From NCBI RefSeq assembly GCF_901709675.1, contig NC_051098.1, positions 9,797,000-9,860,999 on the forward strand: a stretch of DNA of 64,000 nt. Direction: 5' to 3'. A program made the translations under genes and the position numbers. Shown piece after piece: positions 39,601 to 51,636 of the stretch; position 1 is the first letter of the stretch; each line of letters starts with the position of its first letter. A model generated the notes under the pieces. The model was not told the DNA's origin and made no database searches. It saw only the letters and a list, made by a program, of their open reading frames with translations. Origin of the DNA: Syngnathus acus. Its lineage: Eukaryota; Chordata; Actinopteri; Syngnathiformes; Syngnathidae.

Positions 39601-42600
39601 TATAAACATACAATAGTTTTTATAAACACATTGTTTTTCACCTCATACCAAAATCTTATTTCGGTTTAATATTTATTTTTTTCACAACTGATTATTTTGT
39701 CCAAACAGTACAATTGTGTAGGTGACTATGGGAAGTTATACACTTATTTTTGAGTGTTTCAGTTGGACTTGAATGCATCACTTTAGTCCACATTTTAGGA
39801 TCATCTGGGACTTTAACCTAAAAGCTAACTTTTTGTGAGCAGTGTACGTACCATTGACATTGTAGTTGACCTCTCCAGCGTAATGCAGCAGTCGGAATTC
39901 ATCACGACCCATTATCTTCCGCGTCTTTCCATCAGCAAGCTTGTGACTGCAAGGAAAGCACATAATGTCCATACACTCAAACTCAACATGCCTTAACAGG
40001 TCTGCCGCAATATTCAAAAAGCAAATAGCGAACCACAATAAGATAAAGTATGTAAACATCAGTGATGCTGTGTTAGAAATAGAACTGACGTGACAAAGTG
40101 TGGATGGCCCCCCACGGTGTTCTCCAGCTTCTCTAGGAAGGTGATGTCACTGGCATCTCCAGGTCTCAGACACTCTTCATCCTGTGGCAGGATCGAAAGA
40201 AAAGTATTAAGCGATTAAAATTGTAATCAGACCCCATATCAGTGAAAGGTTTATCTATAGGTTTATAAATATAAGTATTTATGAAGTCATGTGAAATTAC
40301 GCATTCAAGTAAATTCTGTAAGATGTCTGTTTCCAAATAATTGAGAATGAGCCATTCCAAATTGTATAATAATAGTGCCATGTGACGTAAAAGTAGGGCA
40401 AATTTGAATAAACCATTTTCATATCAAGTTTCTCTGACTCTGTCACGGCTGTTAGGCTTGATAAATATTGGCCATTGTCAAGTGATAGCAACACGGAAGC
40501 ACTACCATGTCAAAGATAAACAGTAAAAGCTGAGATGTGGTGCAACGATTAACATTGGATGACGAAGTTGAATACTGATTAGATGCAAATATTTTGTGTT
40601 TGGCAAATTTGTTGATGTAATAACAGGGGTGTTTGTGTTTGCCATGCACAGATCTGCTTCAATAATCATTGATCAAACCAAGTGACTTGAGATTGTTAAC
40701 ATCAATTTTTAATCGGGCTAAAAACAAAACATAGCCTTCTGGGTAAGGTAATAAACGAGCTATGAATTTCTCACCAGAATGGATATGATGCCTTTAAACT
40801 TTTCCTCCACCAGGTCACAGATGATCTTGTTGTTGAAGTACTGCACCGGTTCCCACTAGAAACAAAAAACATTGTTGAGCAAGATTTGAAAAAAAAAATT
40901 AATTTAAGAGGCCTGTCTGACAAAATGTGACTTAAATGTGCCAGACAATAATTTGTCAGGTCATTAACCTACATTTGCCTCATATGGTCTCAGGAGAAAA
41001 AGCCATAGAAATGATATTAATGATCAAAATACACTCAACTCAAATAACACAATGTATTAAATTGGGTGTTTGATCTCCAGCCAATGTGACCATGTAAAAG
41101 TATCCTTGAGCAAGAACTTCCTTCCAGTTGCTCCTGATGCCAAGTAGCTGAATGACAATTCAGTGTGAAGTACTTTGAGGGCCTTAACAGGTAGAAATGT
41201 GACAGCACATTAAGCCTATTAAGGGTGAATCCATGTTGTTTCCATCAACTAAACCCAAAAACCAGCTTTGTTCATAAAATGCACACCAAAAAGCATACAT
41301 GAAGTCAACACAAATGAAAGCAAACATTTTAAAAGTGTCCTTTTGGTTTTATCTACCCCATTTAATAGCTGTAAAAACACCCAAGATGAGCCCATGTTTC
41401 CTTGTGGTGTTTCCTCTAAAAATATTTTCCCTTTTTTATTTTTTTGCTTTTATGAATGCGTGTGTGTAAAAGCGGACTGACCGTGATGCCTTCGGCTTCA
41501 TACTCCTCCTGCTCCGACTTGAGCGTAAGCTCAATGAAGAGCTGCTGCAACTTTTCATTACAGTAGTTGATGCAGAACTGCTCAAAGCTGAAACATAACA
41601 GCATCATCAACTCAAGTCGGGAAAATGTGAACGTTTTTATTACTCTAAACATGATATTCTGATTAATATTGTGCCTGCGGAAAATATATATAAAATGTTG
41701 GATTTGAGTTCTCCTTTAAAACTTGCAATGGTAAATCATGCTGTTACCACATCATGAGGACTTAATCCTTCAATCTGCTCAACAGCACCACACAGACAAG
41801 CCACGAGAAAGCTGAAGCTCATCACTGCTTGCTACACTTAACCATAAATCAGTTGACCTACAGTACATATTAATATTATCATTAATTGAGTCCAGGTAAT
41901 TCGTTATTTACCTGTTATGCTGGAAGACTTCAAAACCATAAATGTCCAGCAGCCCAATGACAGAGTAGTGCTTATAAGAGTCATCCTGCAAAACACAACA
42001 GTTCTCTTTAACATTAACAGTTGCTCATAATGCCTTTCATAATGCCTCTGTTGAGTGAGAAAGTTAGCTTTGTATCAGTTTTCTAAATTACAAAAACTTG
42101 CCTTTTAAATAGGGGTGTGTAGACTTTTCATATCCACTACAATTATATACATAAATATTTGGTTCATGTAAGTATAAATAGAGTATATTAGCACGTATGT
42201 TTCTGATTCACATTGCAATATAATCCAGTACAGTTTTTTGTGTTGACTTGAAAATAATGTCCACAAGGTGGAGCTATAGTATACAAAAAAAAAAAAGAGG
42301 CAAGATACACTGCTCAGTCATGCTTGAATAGTCAGGGTGCAATTTAAATGTGCGTGCGAGCATGTACGCACCGTGTATGCCAGTGAAGTGTTGATTTTGT
42401 TGACAAGCCAGGTGAAAGTGCGCCCATACACTGCTTTTGACAAAGCATCCCGAGCTGAGGAAGCTTGTTCCAGGTTCAGAGGGCTGATCAGCTGTTAGGG
42501 GGGGGGAAAGACATTAGATCCACTGATAGTGTACATGTTTTAAATACAAAAGATAATCACACACCTGCGCTACAATGAGTGTGCATCTAATCCTACCTCC

Positions 42601-45600
42601 TCTCCCTTGGCACTAATCTTTTTGTGTGTAAGTGCCTCCGTCAGCACGCCCCCGTTCACTCCTAACAACTGGAGAGACATAACATCATTAGCAGGCACAA
42701 CAGCCAGATAGTCACCTACTGTACACAAGAGATAAATCGTAAGACAAATGTGGCATCATATCTGTAAGACAGTATTTAGTGAATCTGTGTGATTTGGAAA
42801 AAATTAGGGGATGAATGAAGTTGTGCGCCAACTTATCCATTATAAGATTAATCATCAATGATTTTAATGATGGAGCAGCTAAACTGTTATTCACTAAACA
42901 ATATCCAAAAACAACCAACAGGTGGTTAATAAACAGTAATTGAGCAAAAAAGTAGTGATGGGAAAATGAAGCTTCATGAACCAGTTGTTGTATTCGTTGG
43001 CTCCTCTAGATGACAATGTTGGTTTAAAGTGAGGGTTTTAAGAAATGGCAAGTCGGTGGGCTTTCAGCTCTTCTGTGAACAGAGCGTGCCATCTAGAGGT
43101 CTAAGTAAACACAACAACGAGTTCATGAATCATCTTGAAGCTTCATTTGCCCATCATTACAAAAAGGTGTTATAGGTACTTTCAAGTGAAACATATAAAC
43201 TGAATAGGCATTGTAAGCCTGTTTCATTATAAAATGGTGTAAATGCATCAATCTTTATTTAATTCATCTCTTGGTGAGATTATTTAAAGTAAACAGATCT
43301 TGATCACTTTTTTGTGAGTGCCAATAAATTTGCTTTCCGCAACATCTTACCCTTGCCAAGTACTTGATCTGTGTGTCAGAAGTGATGCAGGCAATGCCGT
43401 CCTCACCACCATACTGAACATTCCCCAAGTGAAGCACGCTTGCAATTATGTTCAACAACTCCTACACAGAAAAATACATTGTGTGAGAAGACTGTGGAGG
43501 GGGTACAATAAGAGGAGTGAGCGGCTGGCAATCAAAGAACATTGGAAAGGAAATTGTGGCAGAAGCAGGATATAAACGGGAAGGCAATATCCTAAAAGTG
43601 ATAAGATGAAGTGTATCATTATGAGCAATTGGGAAGACAAAAAAGCTTGTGCCAGGCAACTTCAGGATTATACAGACAATTTAATCATTTGAAACATGTG
43701 GATTGGATTTTTACTATTGCCAAAATAGGGGGAGCGCAATTCCCACAAGACTGAGAAGCTACGTAAATAGATTTACGTCCCCACAGGGGAAGACATACTT
43801 TATCGTCTTTCTCTCCCTCCTCTTAAATGTTTTTGTTTTTTAGTAGTGACTGTCAGATCTGGAAGCAAGCCCAGAACCATGAACCTGTCAGAACACGCTG
43901 AGCCTAATTTCTCACGTCTTAAAAAAACCTCAAAAACTCAAAAACACACCTCACAATAGTTGGAAAACGACAACACCTTGGATTATATAGTGCATTGACT
44001 ATACATATAAATGGTCAAACTTCCCCCATAAATTATAATCTCTGCACCTTCTTCAATTGCTAACACTTTAGAGATGTTGCACCGCCCGGTGGTGATAAAA
44101 CAAATGTCAATTACGTCAATTAATGCTTCACTTTTGGTGCGCAATGTCCTTACCTCAACCTCGTGTTCTTTAAATCCAATCACAGTCAACGCCTTCCTCA
44201 CCACTTTCCAATCACTGCGGTCATTGATGGAGCTCACTTTGGGACAGTTCCCCTAATGATCACACACACACATACAAATATGGAAAAACCTCAAAAGCTA
44301 TCAAATTCGTGTCTAATCCATCATCCAGTTATTTATTTTTGGTAAACCTTGTAAAGTCAAAAATGTCCACAAACATCCGCAAATCAGTTGGGGTGGAAAT
44401 GTGTGACCAAGTAAACACTAATGTGCACAAAAACACATGTGGGGTGTTTTTCATGTAATGTTTGTGCATGTGTGTGCAGAGGTACGGGTTCCATTAGTGC
44501 CTGAAGGCACATTGGCCCCTGGAGAAAAAAGGCTGACAGAAAGACCATTAAGCCAAACTCCCTTTGGGATTTCCTCTGTCACAAACAAATTCACACACAA
44601 TCCTACACACACTTACCAAATGTTCTTTAGAGCTTAAGTTGTGGTCATAGAATAACATGACAAATTTTTTTGCAAGGTATTTGCCATTAAAAACCAACAT
44701 TCCAAATATAACTGCAATAAAATTAATTGTACAAAAAAGGAAGTGAGTCAGATGAAAATATTTTTCTGTCAAATCACCTCCCAAGTTTGCACAGCAACTC
44801 ATTTGTGACATTTCTTAACAACTGGTGTGCCATTTTTTGAGACATTACACTTAGTACAGAAGTATTTCGACAATATATTTAAATGCAATTGAAATAAAGA
44901 TGTGACCTAGGTGAGGATTTTCACATTCAGGAGGTTTCACAAAAAGACAAATGTAGCATCCTTACTTTGACCAGATACTGGTACTGCTGAGGATTCCTCT
45001 CTAAGCCGAGATGTCTAAGCATGTCTTCCTCGCCTCCCTCAATCAGCTGATAGAAAATGTGAAAGTTCCTCTCGCCGTGGTTCTGGTGAACCACACGTGA
45101 CTTCTCCAGCAGGTAATTAATGATGTGACCTCCCACCGGGGCGCCCTGCCGACGAGACAAAGGCCAGGGAGACACGGGAGAGCAAAGTGAGGGGGTATGG
45201 GAGGAGAGAGTAAAGCTGGGGTACTAAAATGTGATTGTAACATGCAGGTCAGGGTGAATATTGCGGGGCCATGAACGCGGATGCAGGAGTGGAGGAGTAA
45301 AGTGATGACATCATAAACCATGGCTACTCGATGCTTACAACTAGCAGATGGAAAACAAACCATCCTGCTCACCTTGAAGTCGAACTGGATATCCATGTAC
45401 TTGCCAAAGCGACTGGAATTGTCGTTTCGCAACGTTTTGGCATTACCAAAGGCCTGAGGGAAGGACAGAGAGAGGAGAAGCGGACATTGAGTAAGGCAAG
45501 AGGATTGCTGGATTTAAAACATAGTGTGCAATTAAGAAGGAAATTCTAACTACAAGGTCGGTCCTTGCAGTGTTTGGGACTTATAAATTAAAATAAAGGC

Positions 45601-48600
45601 ACACAAGAATTATCTCACAATCACATCACTCACGTTCAAAAAAAGGTCAAAACGATTTGTCAACACCACACAAGCTCATTTTAAAGTCACTTTTTCAGGT
45701 AGCTCTTGAGCAACGCTTTGCAAAGCTCACTGGCATCTTAGCATCCCACCTCGAGCACTGGGTTGGACTGCAGGAGGCGATCTTTGATGGTCTGCACCTG
45801 CTCGCTGGCTGGACAGGTCACAGCGTAGTATTGCAGGATCTTTTTCGATGCTTCGGTCTTACCAGCGCCACTCTCGCCAGAAATTAGGATGCACTGGTCT
45901 TTCCTCTCGGTCCTCATAGAACGGTACGAGTTGTCGGCCACTGCATATCTAGACAAGTGAAGAGAAAGATGAGATGTGACAAATTAGCAGTGTCCATCAA
46001 AAAAATGACTAACTACTCAACAAGAGGGATTTTGACATCTGCTTGAACATTTTTATTTGGCATTTTACTTGTTGGTATAGTATACACAAACTGATGGGAA
46101 CAAAATTAGGCAGATAAAAAGGTTTGGTGCATTATTGATTGTTCATAATTCTGACAATTTTGCACAACTCAGGCCTTGAATTAAATAGTTGCATTAATAG
46201 AGTTTACCAAGGTATTGTTAGCACAAAAGCTAACAACAAATCCTTATCTCGGGATCACCTCAGCTGAATTGTACCAAATATGTTCATGTTGGGGAAAGTT
46301 GAAAAGAATATGGTGGACTGTGTTTCAGTCTGATGTTTTTAACTTGTGAAAAAGCATTCCAAAAGAACTCAATTGTTTCAAAGGATAATTACCAGTATGT
46401 AAAAATATGTGGAGAAATAATTTTTTTTGTGGACAAAATTAATATAGTAGACACTTTGGCTGGGCTCTAAAAAAATAAAAAGTAGTAACTGAATAATTGA
46501 CCAAATGATTCATCCCTTATCTAGAAGACACACCCAAAATATTTATACTGCTCTGGTCTTCCTGGTGATATTTGCAAGTAAACTTAATTTGACCTTATCT
46601 AAATTTTTGATGTTCAACTGTTGAATGTTTCAGTACCTTTTGCACAATTTACTTCACTTTAACAAGGAAGCGAAGAGCAAAATTTACAACAGGTCTGAAT
46701 GGTGGAATGTTGGTCCAGTTAGCAATGACTTGCTCCTATCTGCTTTGATATGTTTTTTCAGCCTGTGTGGACATGAATTGAGAGATGATATAAACCAGCT
46801 CGGATTGGGTGTGCAAAATTGTGAAAAGCTGTGGACTGAGGGGCAGGTTCAGTTCAGAGGAATTCCCTGTCAAGTTGTAGTAGTATCATTTGCTTACATT
46901 TCTTTCCACAGCTCCCTGACCCCTGTATCGCTGGTTCTCCATCTTAATTTTTTTTTTCCCCTTTCCACTCAGGTGGAGCAAACACTTGGACTCAAGTGCT
47001 AAAGTAAAAACCACCACATCAGAGACTAAGGGGGGAATATCTGGTTGATGTCACCTCAGTCTGTCCATTAAGAAAATGTTTGTTTAGTAGCTGACCTAAT
47101 GGTCTCGGGAGGTTTTAGTGTGAGTTCCCTCAGCATTCCTGTGGCAACTTTTCAAATAAACACTCCGCTTTGTGGCATGGCATCTTCTCAAGTCTAAGCA
47201 GAAATTGAGAGAGCTACAGTGAGCTAATGTGTCAATATTCACAGTCTGACCACATTTAGAAGGTCGGTTCAAAATATTATGCTAGTGTGGAGAAAAAAAA
47301 AATCTTCATACTAATTTGCCAGACTTCAGAAAGTAGTGGAAACGCCAGGTCATATTAAACACACGGTCTGGTGGAAACGACTCAAAGTTAAAACTGCCAG
47401 CAATGGCTCGTGTGTAAGGACTTGGCTTTTAGAAGGGTTTGAGCGCTGCTGCAGACAGAAATAAAGAATGAAAAAATGGCAACACAGAGATGATAAGTCT
47501 CCTTGCTGACTACTGACATCGTGCCTTTGAGCAAAGCACTGTTCGCCGCAGTATACAGAAGCGTGAGCTGCCCTTGAGTGTAATTCATTAAAAATATTCA
47601 ATTAATTAATTAATTTTGAGTGGATCGTAATAGAAAAAAAATCTTACATGTGTGGTGAGACCTCATAGAAGTTAACCCCACGGTATCGCTCCATGTGGTT
47701 CTTAGTGTAGATCTCCAGGTCTCTATATGGGTTAACCGACACCAGCACTGAACCAATGTAAGTCTGAAAGACAAGATATACAGTCACAGTTGAAATACGC
47801 ATTTCATGTACAGTTTAAATTAACATCAGGACAAGAGAATCTCAGATCATCTAATCCTTATTTCATCACTTACATAGATGAGGTTCTCTTTGAAGCGTTT
47901 CCGAAGGTTCTCTATGAAAGCAGCTTCGCTCATGTAGTTCTCCAGCAGGACAAAGTCCTGCACACCCACTCGATCTCTTGCTGTGAGGGCCGACTCCATC
48001 ATAGCCCGCACCCCGTCAGTACCCACCACCTAGAGGAGGACAGAGAGCGATTAAGCAGGGTGACGGAATGAATCGAATAACCAAAGCTGTGTCGCACATC
48101 ATCACTTTTATAGTATGTCTGTTTCATGAGTTGAGATGAAGGACACACTGAATGTCGAGCAAACTATTCAAGTTATGAAAAAGAAATGAAAAAGGTCAAA
48201 ATCTTGAACACTTTCTTTCAAAAAGTCCAACTTATTCTAAAACCCACAAGTAGCCACAATTAGCATCAATATACTAAATTCCAACCAACAAAAGATTAAT
48301 ATAGATTTTTTTTACCATTGATACAACACAGAAGTAACATAAACACTTTAAGATGTGATAACATGACATTACAGTATATCCAATATTTATGGATTTAATT
48401 TCAATGTATAAAGGGTCAAATCTAAAATAACACCGTTGCGTGAGGTCAAATTCACTCAAATTTGTTTTTTCAATTTGTTGGTCCTCTGATGTTTTGCTGA
48501 GCAGCCTTTAAAGTTAGTTGTTGCCAACTCAGTTCCAATAAATTCAACCATTTATAGTTAAAAATGAAAAACAATAGAAATCAAGCTGCAAAAATCAAGT

Positions 48601-48713
48601 TAGAATGAAACACTCACACGTTTAAGGTCGTCAACACGTCTATCCAAGAAGCCATATTTTGAAATGGAAGCTTGTGTTTTGCTCATAATTTTACAAAAGT
48701 TGTCCACATCCAT
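33652..48713 (-). CDS. myo1c: Unconventional myosin Ic
   Basis: A single-headed, membrane-linked actin motor for vesicle delivery, cortical tension and hair-cell adaptation. Thirty-two exons join to 3201 nt, 1066 residues (human long isoform about 1063): 48618-48713, 47874-48029, 47648-47763, 45750-45948, 45373-45453, 44966-45145, 44154-44252, 43351-43461, 42597-42668, 42372-42491, 41912-41985, 41482-41587, 40775-40855, 40090-40181, 39852-39946, 39437-39483, 39276-39356, 38778-38883, 38228-38345, 37731-37844, 37570-37646, 37355-37423, 37192-37276, 36888-37047, 36152-36235, 35965-36058, 35844-35899, 35644-35779, 35496-35566, 35321-35418, 34207-34306 and 33652-33678. Landmarks are P-loop GESGAGKT (147-154), switch [11 protein letters not shown], switch [12 protein letters not shown], actin-binding [11 protein letters not shown] motifs about 735-800 and a PH-like tail with [16 protein letters not shown], ending APRLNSR. 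The TEDS-rule residue (16 before DALSK) is Glu. MYO1H is the paralogue excluded. Confidence 0.96.
36281..36640. mobile_element. hAT-like nonautonomous element remnants in myo1c intron 24
   Basis: The end-like motif TAGGGTTGCAACTAATGATT at 36564 is followed by repeated GATTAATCTGTTGATTATTT-type sequence. A related stretch, GATAATCGATTAATCGAC, lies at 36287-36304. The same family's start, AGGGCTGCAACTAACAATTA, recurs at 56772. This matches a widespread fish repeat (GGGCTGCAACTAACGATTAT…) as I remember it. Confidence 0.5.
42953..43159. mobile_element. hAT-type MITE with 8-bp target-site duplication in myo1c intron 8
   Basis: A 207-bp palindromic element has ends TAGTGATGGGAAAATGAAGC and, inverted, TAATGATGGGCAAATGAAGC. 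Flanking 8-mers CAAAAAAG (42945-42952) and CAAAAAGG (43160-43167) match at 7 of 8, as expected for hAT insertion. No transposase is encoded. Related copies lie at 60735-60920 and 61981-62096. Confidence 0.8.
45949..47647 (-). other. myo1c intron 3
   Basis: A 1.7-kb intron before the P-loop exon. Open frames on both strands (for example plus 46625-47002) show no family resemblance or splice logic. No repeat was recognised. Confidence 0.6.
48618..48713 (-). CDS. myo1c: Alternative first coding exon of myo1c (32 residues)
   Basis: An ATG in good context (A at -3, G at +4) opens a 32-codon reading frame, [12 protein letters not shown]…VDDLKR. It ends in phase 0 at a GTGAGT donor and joins [16 protein letters not shown] of the common exon 48029. 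Human MYO1C isoform A also has a long N-terminal extension from a separate exon, but I see no similarity in sequence. Function is unknown. An initiation at the internal ATGs 48000-48002 or 47997-47999 would give the short cytosolic isoform. Confidence 0.6.
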
Positions 48714-48868
48714 GTTTAGTGTGTAGCCAACAGAAGCAAAGTGAACTTGTCAACGCACATTCACACATACGACGTCCTGTACAGCAGGTGTTGTTGCGCT
48801 AAGTGGAACAGTCATTGTTATCCCTATGGAGAGCCCACAGACTAGATCAAGAGGGAGGGAAAGCTGGA

Positions 48869-48930
48869 GGGAGGCGAGATCTTATTAATTAGAAGTGCCT
48901 GCAGTTCTAATTAATAAGGTCTCTCCTCCG
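48869..48930. repeat. 62-bp inverted repeat upstream of myo1c exon 48618-48713
   Basis: Arms 48869-48894 and 48905-48930 pair at 23 of 26 positions around a 10-nt loop, GTGCCTGCAG. The inner 11 bp are the AT-rich TTAATTAGAA type, containing TAATTA homeodomain-like cores. The repeat lies about 160 bp upstream of the alternative first exon ATG. Confidence 0.85.
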
Positions 48931-49674
48931 TTTACAATAAGAAAAATAAAATTGAGAATAACAAGGAACAACACTGAGGTTCGGCAAGCATGTTGCTTCT
49001 CTAAATGATTAAAATGAAAGACAATTTCACTGTAGACATTCATCTGAACTTCTGAACAAAGCATTTGCCTTTTTATTTTATTTCATTGAGAAAGTTTTTT
49101 TTTTCTTTTTCCATTAACTACAATGACCCTGTTCAGAAGCCAATAAATCAAATTGTTATCTTTTTCCAGATAAGGAAAATGTATTCTGCAAGATTACATT
49201 TGATCCTGCGTTTCAAAAGAGAAGGTTGGTGCCCCATGGCGTGGTGGGAGCCATGGGACATCAGTTCTGCATAGAATCGACCAGCTCATCTGGCCTGGCC
49301 TGTTATGTTTACGAGCTTCAATAAAGCACACTTGCACTTCTTCAAAAGTTCTAAATGTGCCAGTTTGAGCATTGCATCGAGAATTCATGACATTTCTATT
49401 TAAACGTACACTAGATTTGGCATCAAAGGATTTTCACATTTTATAAGCTCTCACAACATGTCAGCATAAGAAACAACATTGATAGAATGTGTAGTAAATA
49501 TTGTATACCTTATAGTAAACAATTCCTACTCATCAGAGAATCAGTGTGGCATGAATGGAAGTAATGTTACAGGCTTAGTTCATATGTGTAAGAACTGCTT
49601 GTTTGTCTCTCCTTGGGATCCCTTGTGCTTCATCGACCTATTGTTTTTTCACACAACACATCTCTTTCTGCAGC

Positions 49675-49718
49675 TGTGTGTGTTTGTGTGTGTGTGTGCG
49701 TGCGTGCGTGTGTGTGTG
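49675..49718. repeat. (TG)n/(TGCG)n microsatellite
   Basis: A run of TG and TGCG units, polymorphic in type, in the spacer between the two alternative myo1c first exons. Confidence 0.95.
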
Positions 49719-49795
49719 CCCCTCCTAACAATATGGCATGCAGTGTGAACTAAAGCACTGGCATAAGTAGTAATGTGATTTACAGTACTTGTAAC

Positions 49796-49890
49796 TAGGG
49801 ATGTTTGATACCACTTTTTTCAGAACGATACCAGTACGAGCACTCATATCTTCCGTGGCCACCGATACCAAGTAGTATTAAATTGCATGA
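49796..49890 (+). mobile_element. DNA-transposon remnant (TAGGGATGT… type)
   Basis: The text TAGGGATGTTTGATACCACT followed by CGATACCAGTACGAGCACTC and CACCGATACCAAGTA resembles a fish repeat with multiple GATACC motifs (TAGGGATGTCCGATACC…). Only the left end is clear. The family call is from memory. Confidence 0.45.
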
Positions 49891-50430
49891 AAATAAATGG
49901 CAATTTTATATTTCTTTTAGTTCCTACATTAGTAGGAAATACCATTACTTCATAGTTTCCAATGCCCCTTTCAGAGTTTGTCTTTCCTGACCAAAATGCA
50001 TCATGCCATACCTCCACCCATTTGTACAAAACACACAAACACAAAATCTCAGGAACACACCAAGTATGTAACTTCCTGGTTCCTACATGTCGTCATACTT
50101 TCCGAATCCCGTGTAGTAAACAAAGTAGCTGGAGACAAGTTAGAAGACCCAGTAAGTTCTCAGTTTAGTACTCCGCATCTATAAAAGACTTAGCAAATGA
50201 ACTGTATATTAAATTGCATGGTCAGCTTCTCGGATTCTAGTGCATGCTCCCCTCCCTGCTGGCTAAGCATTGAAAAATTCCATTCTTTTAGTCATCTCCC
50301 ATCAAAATCACCTTCTTCCTCTCGTCAAGCTTTTCTCAATGTTTTACACTCTCCAAGTAAAAGCGCCTTGAGGAGGAATCATTCAATCCTCAGTAAAAGT
50401 TGTTTTTTTGTTTTTGTTTTTTTGTTATCT

Positions 50431-50498
50431 GTAAAGCGTCTTTGGGTTATTGAAAAGCGCTATATAAATTGAATGAATTATTATTATTATTATTATTA
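50431..50498 (+). mobile_element. LINE/SINE 3' tail of the fish L2 type
   Basis: CTGTAAAGCGTCTTTGGGTT followed by TTGAAAAGCGCTATATAAAT and (TTA)n strongly resembles the shared 3' tail of fish L2-type LINEs and their SINEs. The 5' extent is not clear, and no reverse transcriptase frame is present. Confidence 0.6.
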
Positions 50499-50750
50499 CC
50501 AATGCAGATGGTTTTGATGGGACCACAAATGAACCACAAACTTCACCAGGCAAGGAAATGATAATGAATTATCAGACAGGTCTTCATAGGCAGGTCCTTA
50601 TCACTCAGAAACTGGCCGTTGACATAACAGAAAATCCACGCGGGTAACGGTAGATTTGGACTACTAGCATGGACTTCAAACATTCTCTAATTTCACGTGC
50701 TCTGTTTCACAAACCCAGGTCTACAGTATACTTATTGACAGTGTAACCAA

Positions 50751-50765
50751 GATTACCATGGCAAC
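50751..50765 (-). promoter_or_regulatory. RFX X-box-like motif
   Basis: On the minus strand GTTGCCATGGTAATC fits the X-box consensus GTNRCC(0-3N)RGYAAC except for the last base of the right half-site. It lies between the two alternative myo1c first exons. Binding is not shown by sequence. Confidence 0.3.
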
Positions 50766-51636
50766 AACCTAGAATGAGCTGAGTTTATTTTCAATACAGT
50801 CAGAAGGACTGTGAGAGTTTGGTCTAAAGACACTGAGAGGCGATACAGACATGTTTGCATATCAATGACTGGGTTGGTTTTTAAAAGTGGTGCATTGAAA
50901 AAGAATATTATTCATCGTGCTTTATGTTTGATTGTTATGTACAATGCTTTTTTTCGACTAGTGTTAATTTTTATTTGAAGTATTCCAAAAAATCAAGTTG
51001 AATTGAGGTGAGTTGAGCAGACTGTGGAAAGCAGTCATACAAGTGGTACAAGCAGGTTACTCAAGAGAACACTGCTAGCCTGAGGATCAATGTGTGGGCC
51101 AACTCGTGACAACATACCAAGCACACAATATTCTCCAACCTACAGCGAAACGATGACTTCACCATAGCCTGCATGAAGCAAGTCATTATTTGGCTGCAAT
51201 ATGTCAGCTTCAAGTTTGACAGTCAATCTACTGTTTACATAACAGCCTCCAATAAGTACTATGCCACGATTTCTTTTTTGCACATTTATTAGTTACATTT
51301 TCAGATCTTCAAAGAGATCTTGTAAGTCTCTTTCACAGTGTCTGACAGGTATGAAAACGATTTTTTAATTCAACAAATGCGTCGGTAATCAGGCCTGGGT
51401 GCGGCCAATGGAACTGAACTAAACTGTTGTTTTGTTGTTGTGCGATAATAAATTAGCTTGATGATTCAAAACATTTTAGTGTATTTAAAAACAATTTAAA
51501 ATCAGGAAAGGGATTAAACTTTACATTTTTCTGTGGCAAATTAAAAATGTACACTGATATGGGTACCAAAAGCCCATAATTTATATATTCACCAGATTAT
51601 TAAGAGACAAAGAATTGAGAAACTCTATTCACTTAC

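Noticed and set aside
39210-39605. 131-codon plus-strand ORF
   Set aside because: It overlaps myo1c exons 16 and 17 in antisense. The minus-strand exons have clean phases and family identity.
39852-39946. Apparent TEDS-rule violation (Asn before GFLDKNND in myo1c)
   Set aside because: The TEDS site is counted 16 residues before DALAK, here DALSK in exon 10. That residue is Glu, so the rule holds.
46625-47002. 125-codon plus-strand ORF in myo1c intron 3
   Set aside because: No family resemblance, no splice sites and an ordinary intron composition.
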